Positions 37,647-49,100 of a stretch of DNA of 64,000 nucleotides are shown one piece after another; the stretch's first letter is position 1; each line of letters opens with the position of its first letter. Position numbers and translations under genes: made by a program. This DNA comes from Tubulanus polymorphus (Eukaryota; Nemertea; Palaeonemertea; Tubulaniformes; Tubulanidae): positions 10,290,278 through 10,354,277 of the forward strand of contig NC_134030.1 in NCBI RefSeq assembly GCF_964204645.1, given 5' to 3'. The notes under the pieces are model-generated. The model did not search any database and was not told the DNA's origin. It saw nothing but the letters and a program-made list of their open reading frames with translations.

Positions 37647-38652
37647 TCATCATGACTTCTTCGTTGAGATTTTTAGCGTATATTCAAGAAACTGTTGCAA
37701 ATTTTGAAGCGCGTCGTCGCTAGGCCCGACTATGGCTAAATTCGTAATGAACTGATTAAGTTTTTTTGTATAATTGTGGTCAGGGGTCCCAGAATTGATT
37801 CCGATGTTTATCTGCATCTTGCGCATTTTTTGGGTCTTTGAAAAAACGCCCCCACATTTTTGAGTTGCCCTAAAGCCGTATTTATTCTCTATAAGAAAAG
37901 CCAAAACTTGGCTAGATGTCTTAAAACTTGGCTAGATGTCTTAAATCCTCCCCAGCAGGGATTCAAATGTCGGCCTGGTTTGCGTTATTGGTTATTCAGT
38001 TATCGCTCCTCAAATTCTTGCATTTTGATTAAATTGGAATCAACTTTTCCCCAATCACTTAGAGGCCAATTCGAACTGATATCCGATTTGACTTATAATT
38101 TTTGAATTTGGGGGCCTGAAAATCCAGTTTAGATTTCATCGAAAAGGACGTAACTTTCACTGGGTATTAACAAATTTGCTGGTGTGCACCGGCACTTTAT
38201 TCTCGATAGCATCGTGTGTGAAGGTCTAGCACAGGTTGTGCATTTATCGCATACGTTTCATAGACCCAATAGAATTTCCTGTCGTATTTATATACGCTCG
38301 TACGTGAAAATCATAATCCTTCGCCTTACTCGGACAAACTGGGACCGGCAACATTGGTCCCAGGTAATCAGGAAATGCCCGAGGATGGGATAATTAACTG
38401 TAAAATGATACCTGGGTCCAGTAGTGTTGAATTCTTTGTATGAATATGAGATGGTCGTCAATATTTTGTTTTTGTAAAACTGGGCCTCGGTTTTTGTTAG
38501 GTTAACAAAAACATCATATACCGATGCTTGAATAACAGTTTGTCTTTGGTATGACGGTAGTCTCGACGCGATGCCTACGGTTTCCAATCCCTGCTCGCGG
38601 CGGAACGTCGTAATGCAGTCTTGTAGATATTATTTAAACGTTCTTGCAATGA
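37647..38652 (-). pseudogene. Broken coding-like stretch, unrecognised family
   Basis: On the minus strand a strong acceptor (TTTTTTTCAG) ends at about 38653. The first frame after it meets a TAA within ten codons, then stays open to 38288 with protein-like composition (REQGLETVGIASRLPSYQR, VYDVFVNLTKTEAQFYKNK). A possible donor CAG|GTATCA lies near 38409. A separate open piece at 37647-37820 ends GPSDDALQNLQQFLEYTLK before a stop, but its phase does not join the first piece. This could be a decayed gene, a decayed transposon protein or chance. I do not recognise a domain. Confidence 0.28.
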
Positions 38653-39367
38653 ACTTTCGCTGAAAAAAAGAAAACTTGATTATCGGAAATCGAGTGATAA
38701 TATGTAGAATATGTCTTATTTAATTATAGTCTTATTTTATTTTAACTTGTAATCTGAAGGTTGTGATAATATGATCGTGTGTGTTTCCGAAGACAATTCT
38801 CATTTAGTTTTTTATTGAATATATGAATTTTATTTAAGTATTTTTCATATTGTGAAAAATATTTTTTCAAAATATTAAATCGTTTCCCTAACTACTTGTA
38901 CCCTACCAAATTTTGGTCATGGACCGTAAACAAATGTAAATATTTGGCCTTATTTGACTATAAAATGATCCTTTGAAAAAGATAGAATACAATAAAAAGT
39001 AGAACTTTGGACTCAAGAATTGAAAAGATTTTTCATAAGCAATGATGCCCTTGCTCCAAACAAGCTTCAGTTTTCAAGGTGAACCACTTTGCCCATGGGC
39101 AAGTTATTATTAAATGCGCAAGTGATGTTTTTTGTCATCGATTGGTTGAACGCATTCTAGAAACGCATGCGCCATTCCTTTCTTATCTTTCACTCACCCC
39201 GTTAAAGGCTCGTGATGTTTTTGTGTCAATGAAAAATCGATCGTTCTGTTGTTATATCGGTAGATATTCATTTTGTAAATATATTAAAGCAAGGAAATGA
39301 ATTTTCAACCGTAGAATATTATCAAGATTGAAGATCTGCGGAAATGTTAACCTAATAGAGCCCTCTC

Positions 39368-39607
39368 CAACGGCGGATCCAGAGGTTTTGCGAGACTTCT
39401 ACAAGACCCGCGAAGTTTCGGGTGCCCATTTCAAAAGGCTTAAAACGTAATCTGAAAAGGGCAATTTCTGTAGAAAAATCCAAGGCACACTTATGTCGGA
39501 AGTTCCGGAAAAGGTCAAACGGGCGCTGCCAGAATACTCTGTTCATATCATTTGTTGTGAGAAATATATGGTATGAGCCTTGCATAGTACGCCTGGATCC
39601 GCCCCTG
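39368..39607. repeat. MITE-like element with ggcggatccag ends
   Basis: Left end ggcggatccagaggttttgc and right end gcctggatccgcccctg form inverted termini. No ORF of interest. Confidence 0.5.
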
Positions 39608-40496
39608 TTTTCTAGAGATTGGCGAACATAAAAAGATGATGTGTAATCACGTAATTTGTTTCCGATAAACAAGATTTATAAGAAACTTAGCTAGAGAGAC
39701 GTAATCTTTTGCCGACTGAATTTTGTAATAGTGAAATTCATTTTATTAAAGGCCTTGTTAATCAAGATCCGAATTGTACCGAGTGAAGCTCGGTTTTACT
39801 TTATATGCGGCATAATTATTATGATTCACTGCTTAAACGCCGTTTTCACCCAAGAGATTCCATACGAGATATGCAAGCGACTCAATTTTCTTCTCAATGA
39901 CTCTTAAACATCTTCTTCGAAGGAGATAGGGTCCCCTGGGACCGGGTTGAGCAGTTCTGGCATTAGAATTTGGCTTCAAATTGTTTTTTTTGCAAAAACC
40001 GTATAACAAGCTCAGTTGAGCTCAGTTGAGCTTGTTATAACTGCATGTCGTCGTACGTGAAGAAACGTTCACTTCATTTGTTGAAATTATGATTGTAATG
40101 TACATTCTGTAATAACGGTTTCCAGATTGTTTTATTGATATGAAGTTGTTCCTATTACTTGTAGGTGTGAATGACAGAACTATGTAATTACTTTACTAGC
40201 ATAGAATATAGTGTATGGTATACTTTAGTAAAATATACAGTCTACTGTTATATATAAATATATATATATAATTACTAATCAGTGAATCTAAGGAAAAACT
40301 ATTTTGTTGAAATATAAAATGTGTATTATAACTGAAAAAGCTCAGCATCGTTGTTTTTTCGATGGGAGTACTTCATTTGATCTAAAGGGAAGGTCGGCAG
40401 AGAAAAGTTTTCAGCTGTGATTCCAAGACCCATAAACCACATAGCTTTCCGATTCCGAGAATTGATTAACGAGGCCTTAAAAAAAAACTAGCTTTT

Positions 40497-42323
40497 TAGC
40501 CCACTTGGGACTTTAGTCCCAACGGGCTATTGCGTTCACTTTTCGTCCGTCCATTCGTCCGTCCGTAGACGGAATCCAGTTATTTTGGGAACTTTTGAAA
40601 ATGCTTCAATGTAATGTCTTGATATTTGGTTTATACATGTATCTATCCTAGACACATCTTCAGCCCAAAAACTGGCCCTGTCAGAATCAAGATGGCTGAC
40701 TGGCAGCCATTGTTGTTCGCCAAAATCAGCACTTTTCACACATTTTTGATGTTTTTGAGGGAAATTTTGAAGATGCTTTGATCAATTACCATGATCTTTC
40801 GGATATATTTGAATCTACCAAGGGTCCATCAGCATGAGAGAAATTGGGTCGATCGGACTAAAGATGGCCGTCCTATGACCTTTTTAGTGCCCAAAAATGT
40901 CAATTTTGGCCGGAATTCTGGGTCCTGTAGCTGCCTACTGGTTTGCCATTTCTCATTGCATTTTGTGATGGGTATTCTTTGGAAAGGGATGTTTTATACC
41001 TGAGACAGGTATTTTTGATCAGCCAATTATGGCGCAATTGGCGGCCATCTTGGCGTCATCAGTACTCATTCGTAGGTGGGAAAAAGTTTTTCCACATTAT
41101 ATTGATACCTAAGCGTATTTTGCTATCACAATCAATTAGAAAGTTGTAGCTCATAACGTGTTCTATGATTTTGGTGAGTTTCAAGGTAATTGGATTTCGT
41201 ATATGGCCACCAGGGGGCGTTGAATAATACAATATCTTAGCATTTCTTTATTATATTCGTACCTATGCATATTTTGTAACCACAATCAATTGGAAAGTTG
41301 TAGCTCATGACATCATCTATGATTGTTGCGAGTTTTAAGGACATAAGTTTTTCTATATGGTCACCAGGGGGCGTTGAATAGTAGAATAACTTAGTATTTC
41401 CTTATTATATTGGTACCTAGGCATATTTTGTTACCATGATCAATTGCAAAGTTGTAGTTCATGACATGTTCTATGATTGTGGTGAGTTTCGAGGTCATTG
41501 GGTTTTGAATATGGTCACCAGGGGGCGTTGAATAGTAGAATGACTTAGTATTTCCATATTAAATCGGTAACGAGGCATATTTTGTTATCACAATCAATTA
41601 CAAAATCGTAGCTGCTGACATGTTCTATGATTGTGGTGAGTTTCAAGGTCATTGGTTTTTGTAAATGGTCACCAGGGGGGGTTGAATGTTGAAATTGTTA
41701 GATTGTTGAGCATTTGAAACCACTTCCCAAGTGGGCATGGTGTCCCTGGACCCCTAGTTGTATATGGCCACCAGGGGGCATTGAATAATACATAATATAA
41801 TAACTTAATATAGTATTTCTATATTATATTTGTACCTTTGTGTATTTTGTTACCACAATCACTTGCAAAGTTGTAGCTCATTACATTGTCTATGATTGAG
41901 TTTCAAGGACATTAGTTATTCTATATGGTCACCAGGGGGCGTTGAATAGTAGAATAACTTAGTATTTCCTTATTAGATTGGTACCTAGGGATATTTTGTT
42001 ACCACGATCAATTGCAAAGTTGTAGTTCATGACATGTGCTATGATTGTGGTGAGTTTCAAGGTCATTGGGCTTTGCATATGGTCACCAGGGGGCGTTGAA
42101 TAGTAGAAAAAGTTAGTATTTCCATATTAAATTGGTAACGAGGCATATTTTGTTATCTCAATCAATTAAAAAATCGTAGCTGCTGACATGTTCTATGATT
42201 GTGGTGGGTTTCAAGGTCATTGTTTTTGTATATGGTCACCAGGGGCGTAATATATTGAAATTGTTAGATTGTTGAGCATTTTAAACCACTTCCCAAGTTG
42301 GCATGGTGTCCCTGGACCCCTAG
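40497..42323 (+). mobile_element. Non-autonomous repeat L, copy 1 (1.26 kb plus a 0.57-kb internal re-duplication)
   Basis: The 5' end starts tagcccacttgggactttag and folds on itself (TTGGGACT/AGTCCCAA). A first 3' end at 41757 reads tcccaagtgggcatggtgtc, cctggacccctag. Internally a unit of about 155 bp, marked by accaggggg at 41207, 41361, 41513 and 41668, is repeated four times. After the first 3' end the unit array continues (41765-42240) and a second copy of the 3' end follows at 42323. The ends share the inverted word CCCACTTGGGA. I see no transposase. A second, inverted copy is at 56126-57378. Confidence 0.75.
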
Positions 42324-42639
42324 TTTCTGATCGTCAACAAGGGAAAAGGATTTAGTAATCTACAGCGTCTATTAATGAATACCAACAATGTAACACGAAA
42401 TTGTGAGTATTCTGACTTTCTAGGGGGTCTTTTTGCACTGGAACCCACCCAGTAGACCCCCTTTCACAGATTGGAGGTTACAACATTCATCACCTTTCAA
42501 TGGCTAGGACAATAAACTACTGCTTTGTGAAGTTCCAATGCCCTATATCCAATAGTTAGGAAGGTATGAGGATTTAGGCGTTAATCTCAACATAAAAATC
42601 ACCTGGCACACACAGGACTTGGAATTTAAGCTGCTGGCA

Positions 42640-42766
42640 GGTTAAGGGTTAAGATAAGTCTAAAGCCAACTTTGTTCTAGAGCCAATCTAACAACATAAG
42701 TAGACCAGTCTTAAGATATAAGACCACTTTTAGACTTAAGAGTGATGAGTGTCCATCTGGGCCCAG
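42640..42766. repeat. MITE family B copy, reversed
   Basis: Reverse complement of family B words: taagtctaaagcc, ctaacaacataagtagaccagtctt and accacttttagacttaag. Between repeat L and this copy (42324-42640) I see nothing. Confidence 0.5.
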
Positions 42767-42909
42767 GTATTTTGTATAGTGCGCTACTACAATATATTTT
42801 CTAGCACTATGGTCCCAACAAGACTAGAGTAGTCCTTCCCCAAGTATCAATGCAAATAATATAATGAAAAGCAATACTCAAAATCTATTCGTTTATAACT
42901 AAAAAGTCT

Positions 42910-42915
42910 TTTATT
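42910..42915 (-). terminator. Polyadenylation signal candidate for the SEL1L3-like gene
   Basis: TTTATT on the plus strand is AATAAA on the minus strand, about 260 bases beyond the stop at 43177-43179. This would give a short 3' UTR. Confidence 0.5.
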
Positions 42916-43176
42916 TCTGAAATAATTTCCCACGTTTATAATTGGAAGACAGCAGTTTCATTTCATTCGTCAGCAGTACATTGAGCAATTTCATATTCAC
43001 ATTTGAATACTAGTAAGCTTAGTATGAATCCTATATTTATATCTACGTATATCACATCCATTCTCGCACAGTTTAAGTAGAAAGTCACTTCTGTAATTCT
43101 TAATACGGTAATAATACATGTAAACCATGTGTGTCAGCAGTTATCAAAAGTGGCGTCATCGCGGTTTGAAAACGAT

Positions 43177-46100
43177 TCAAACGGTATTCGCCTCTGGCCG
43201 TCGTTCTCGTAAATGAGCGCCGAATCCGAACATGGCGACAGCAGTTACAACGCTGATACCCAAAGCAGATGAGAGCTAAAACGAGAAGAGAAAATTCACA
43301 ATTATTGCAGTCGATCATCATCCAGATTTTACCTACGTTGACATCCTTGGTGGGATTAGAACCTGATGGCATTGAGACTCACCACATGAGTGTGCAGGTA
43401 CATGCGCACTTGTCATGATGATGTCATTATAGCCAATCAGAAATTGTGTTTTATTTCAGCCCAGATTTTTCTATTTATAGTTTATCCATGAAATTTGCCT
43501 GAATTATACAACGGGCAATCTGATTGGTGCTGCTTTTCTTGGTGAAAGTTTTCTTGCGGTAAACCTGCACATAGTGTACCTGTGCACTCCGTCTAGTGTG
43601 GCAGGGTTTGGTGCCACGGCCCGGTCTAACAATGCCATTAGGTTCAAATGCCGAGGGAGGATGCTATGTTCAAGACCTCGTCACAACTACACAAATACCA
43701 CATAGTCCAAGTCCGTTATAATGCTGCCACCATTTTTAGTGCCACTGATCACTTAAAACGAACATTTTCAGTGAACATATTTGTCCGATCTAACCCAAAT
43801 TCGATGGAAATACCATTCTGTTTAATGCCATGTATTTCATAAGTCCCAACAGTGTCATATATAAAGGACTTTTACTCTATCAGCCATTATCACCATGCTT
43901 TCAAAAATTCACACTACAATATTGAATATCTGAAGAAATGGTTCCAAGCAGCAGATTGATACCTCGGACAAGTGGTGTGTGGTGAAAAAACAACTCTCAG
44001 TTAAAGGTAAAGTTCATGAATTTTTCGTGATATTCATACACAAATTCTGCTTCAGCTGAGAAGACTTGTGAACATTTGTGAATACTATTATATTGCGCAA
44101 CTACCGATATTTACCATTCAATAAATCAATTTCATTGTTCAATACCAGTGTACATTATATTCAACTTAAGACATTGAATAGAATCTCAAAATTGAGGTAT
44201 CATACTATTTTTCTTAAACATCAAGAAGTTACTTATTTATCTAGGCTATTTTCAATCTTAATTTTTTTCTGTGGGATTTTATTCAATCGACAAAATGAAG
44301 GGTCTAACTGCAGTTTAGGTCACCTTTCCACTGTGTGGTGCTAGTGTTATTAAAGAAAAGTGCTATGGTTAGGTGAGGTACATGAAAAATGAAGAATGAA
44401 GCAATAAATCAGCATAACTTGACAACTTGTGATGGTCATTTCTTTACCTTTATAAGCGTATGATATCGACTCCACATATCCATCGCTTGTACTTTGAACA
44501 ATGCCAACTTGCACGGCACATAGGCTTCTGACTGATGCGATTCCTTACATCTGTAACAAATCAAAATAATTACGTGCTAAAGAGTAAGTACATGTAAAGC
44601 GATATAAAGAAGGCACGGAGGTCTGTGGGCAAAGCGAATCATCAAAACACAAATCATCCGTTTCATGTTTCAGGTTTGTGTCTTGCTGATGATGATATTA
44701 ATCAATACTTAGGCCACATACCGTGAGTAAAGTTCCATCATTAAAGTCGTATTTTTCTTGTATACTTCGCGCGGGATACGAAGATGTTGCCATACGTATT
44801 CAGGCACTTGAACACCACTCTCTACGATAGTTGCCAGATTAAACAGAGCCTGAAATTGTAAAACATCGTTTCACCGTATCATTATCGCAAAATTCCGGGC
44901 CCATTTGCTGAAAATTTGGTAAGGGGCTGTCCATAAAAGACGTCACCACAAAAGACTTAACTGAGTCCAATTGTAACATTTTCAGCGATCATTGTGCATA
45001 ACTTACATGCGGATCTCCTTTAGCTCCAGCTGCTCCATACCTTTCAGCTGCTAACGTCACATTTGGCGGTTCATGATGGCCATACCAATAATAATCACCC
45101 ATCTTGATCAATGCTGGAACATTAAAGAATTTAGACTTAGGCTTTGGCCTTCCAATGCATACCTGTAATATAACAAGAATCCCACAACAATAACGAAACA
45201 TTAGGTCTGAAATGTTTCCTTGAGCTAGTAGTTTATTCAACGTTTTGACTAGATCCTAATAGTCATATTCAGGAATACTGGTATATTGGAGTATTCCAAC
45301 TACTAGCTCAAGGAAACATCTTCGGACTTTATTTTTCGTTATTATTGTGGGATTCTTGTTATATTATCATCACAACATGAAGATAGTGCCTTATAGTGTC
45401 TCACAGCCCAGTTCTATGGACAGTTCTCTTTTTAGTGTGACTCTATAGAGTTATTCTTATCTCCATCTATAATGATTAAACCCTCAATTCATATTTCAAC
45501 CCAAAACTGGGGAACTGGTCCACATTGTTATAGTGGAACCTTGTTATAACAACCTCATTTATAACGATATATCACTTAAAACCCTAGAACCTTGTCGCGA
45601 ATAGGACAATTTCAATACGATGTATTTTCATACTGGATATAACTACATAATTGGTTAGGCCCCTATAACAAACAGATTTTCCATTGGTCCCTTGAAGTTA
45701 GTTGTAACAAGGTTCTACTGTATGTAGTTAAAAATTTTGACTTACAGTATGGATTGATATGATGTGGCTGTCTTTGAATGGATATGTTGAATGATCTCCA
45801 TACACAGTCTTTTTCGATATAACTAACAATGCCATCCTGAAAAATTTAACAAGTAGCCATATAAAGCTAGCCTCTTCGAGATTTCATGTTTCTTGTTTCC
45901 ATTTTACCAGAGTTTCAATCAATTTCACAAAATTCATGGTTTTCGTACGTGAACATTCTGCCCTACCCGGGGCTGCCATGGTTGTATTGAATGAAGAACA
46001 AACAATAATAACAAATATAGCTGCAAAGCAGCGATAACGTGTTATCTGACAGCTGCTTCATAAGTAATCGGAATGATGGGAATTTTAGAAAATTGTATAT

Positions 46101-49100
46101 TCTGCATTGACAAGATTTGAACCTAACATCAATGTTTAAAATGTAACTTAATTTTGAAACCAAACTTACCCACATACTCAATTAATATAAATTGCTTTGA
46201 CTTAGCATTTATTTTGGCATTCATCACATCGCTATCAAGAAACTCGATCGAATTAAGGAATGAATTAATACATTCTAAATTGATTTGAAATGGTCCAGGT
46301 ATCAGGCCACTGTCGAAACTGGCTTTTAATACACGTTAACATATTAAAATACACTCCTGACTTCAATGACTTTTTCTCGGATCGATCCAGCTTCATTGAT
46401 TTACATATTCCTGCGTGCAGTGTGGTACATGTAGTAACGTTGAACTAACCAATTATAACGATAGGCCGGAATGTGACTCCAGGCACTAAAATGTTTTATT
46501 CGATATTAGTAATAAACTTGATGCATGACTTCCAACTTCAACTTTTATTCTCTCAGATCTATCCTGTGCTTTATTGACTCATGAATTACATTACTGCCGA
46601 GGGCGCTAGATTGATTGTTAAGTTAATCAAAACTTAACAATCGTTTATTACCGATAAGTAGTCGAATCTGAGAGAGGATACTTTTTTTTCGAAAAAGTGG
46701 AAAAATAACAATAATAATCAACAGAATAACAAAAGGGTTTTCTGTGAAAAAAGAAAACCCTAATAATAATCAGCAGAATAACAATAGGGTTTCTCTATCG
46801 TGTGAATTGGTGCAATATCGACTTATATACAATTTTCTATATATTATTTGTAATATTATCGAAGTTCAACATAACTTCACTGAATCTACATATATTTATA
46901 TGTATATTACAGAGGTATTAAAAACATATTGCAACACAATTTCATAACACGTGAAATTAGTATATATTAAGGTGAAAGAAAAGAAGTACAGTAGACTCCG
47001 CTCCACTCGAATTCATTGGGACCAGAAGACAACCATCGAGTTAAGCGGAATTCGAGTTGGGGTTTTCGACGAAAAAATTTTATCAAATAAATGGTATAAA
47101 ATTAAAAAATTAAACCACAATAAAACATTCTGTAGCTACAGAGCTTGTTCGACAATAATATACAAACTAAAAGTAAATTCCGTCAAAGTAAAGCTTGTTT
47201 TTTGCCTATTTTTAACTCCAAAAATTTACTTGGTGCGAAGAGAAATGAACGCTCATGAACTGCCGCTTGAATCGTAATACCATGGCAAACTTTTTTGGCG
47301 CAAAAAGTAGAGAAAACGAACGATGCTAGAAAAATCGATAAACATGTGAACGGGAAACAGGCCGTCAATTTTCGGGTTTAGGATCGCTAACCGTGCTGGA
47401 GATTGTGTACGTACTGAATGACTGAATGTCTCCATGAGCGATGTATTGTCTTCCGTACTACTGGTAAGTCTACTTATCAAAGCAGTAACACATGCATGTT
47501 TTGACCGATACTTGTGTTTGCTGCCAGGAGGTCGTTAAGATATTCGAGTTGAGAGGAGTGTGAACATAACTTTGGTCAAAAATAGTTTGAGTTGAGCAAC
47601 TTTGAGTAGAGTGAATTCAAATGTAGGGTTTGACATAGGAGACAGAAAAAAAATTTCATCATATGCCGAGTTGAACGGATTTTCAACTTAACCGGATTTG
47701 AGTTGAGAGGCTCCTACTGTAGTTTGTATTGGTGTTCTAAAAACTAAATTAGTAGTGAAATCTAATTAAAACTAGTTGATTCATACAGTAATGTCTGTCT
47801 CAACATTTTACTGAATAAATGAAAATGTTGTATCTAACTTGTAAAATCAATGGTTATTTGAATGAATTTCTACAGCCGATTTTCATACAGAAATATTCAC
47901 GAATTTCTCGTCCCAGTAAAATGTATATGTAGAAATTTACCACAAAGTTACACATTTGAAACTGTGCAAATATGTCGTAAAGAAAATCTCCTTGTTCCGG
48001 TGGAATTGGTAACAACGAAGTAATAGTGGTTGGAAGTGTAAAAATTGCAAATGCGAGTGAAACTGTTACGAGCATTATTGTTGTACGTTTTGATTTTGTA
48101 GTTTTCTGATCAGATGAAACCATTTTCGAACCTCTGAATAACTGAATTATTATAACAGAATTTGATGTTATAATTAAAGCTAAGGGCAGAAGGAAAATGT
48201 GGATGCTACTTGTGGTGAAAAGTATCGTTTGGTCCGATAATTTAAAGTAACATCCGAAAAACTCATCAGAAACACGCATCGATAAAATAGGTGTGAGATA
48301 TAGAACCAGAAAATTTACTGTAGTAATTATCAATGTAGCGAATCTGGCGAATCGAGGTGTACATATCAAACGAGATGTGAAAGGGAAGAGCACAACTGCC
48401 GCACGTTCTAGAGATATCGCTACTATAAACCACGAACTATTGAAGGCCGCAAATGCCATCAGAAATTCATATATTTGACAATTGATCACTGTATTCATCA
48501 AGAATACAGGACCCTCTTTCACGTGTAAGAGAACAAACTGTAAAACAGGCATCAGTGTATAATTGAAGTTGTATATGGAATCACTGAGAGACAAAATGAC
48601 GAGATAGTTAGCGTAAGACAAACTGCAGAATCTGCGACTTATCATTATCAGGAAAGTAGCCGAATTTCCAAACACTCCGAACAGGAACACAACAGGCAGA
48701 ATGACCAGTGACACAGTGCGGTAGATTCCTGATCTGTTTACCACAGACATCAGAACAATGTAACTGCAATAAGTTCGACCGATTTGAATCCGTGTAGAAT
48801 TCATGATGATCAAATGAGAGTGTACTGACTGTCTGAGAACGTTCTGGAACTGACAGTGTCTTTTCCCATATTGGAAAATTAATTCAGCTATAACTATAGT
48901 CTTTACACTACGTTTACAATTCATTTGTAAGATTTACTGTTAACAGCGATCAGGAAATCAATTCTCTAACACAATTTACTGAGATTTTGAGAAAGTTTAC
49001 TATCATGTAAATATAAATGTAACTAAATTGAATATTCGTTGTACAAGAATTCATTGTAAATGGTGAAATGTATTATGGTTGAATATCTGAACAGGTTGGA

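Larger units (their letters stand above)
34801..40496. other. Repeat-rich spacer between CBL and the SEL1L3-like gene
   Basis: Holds family D copies (35024-35178, 36811-37072), a repeat with gatccgcccctg ends (36243-36509, and another type at 39368-39607), a 21-bp tandem near 37898-37942 and the broken coding-like stretch near 38288-38652. I see no other gene. 38653-39350 and 39610-40496 show nothing beyond AT-rich sequence. Confidence 0.5.

Noticed and set aside
46140-46250. Donor-like GTAAGT on the minus strand near 46165
   Set aside because: No matching acceptor, and the SEL1L3-like phase from 50427 to 45836 is already continuous.
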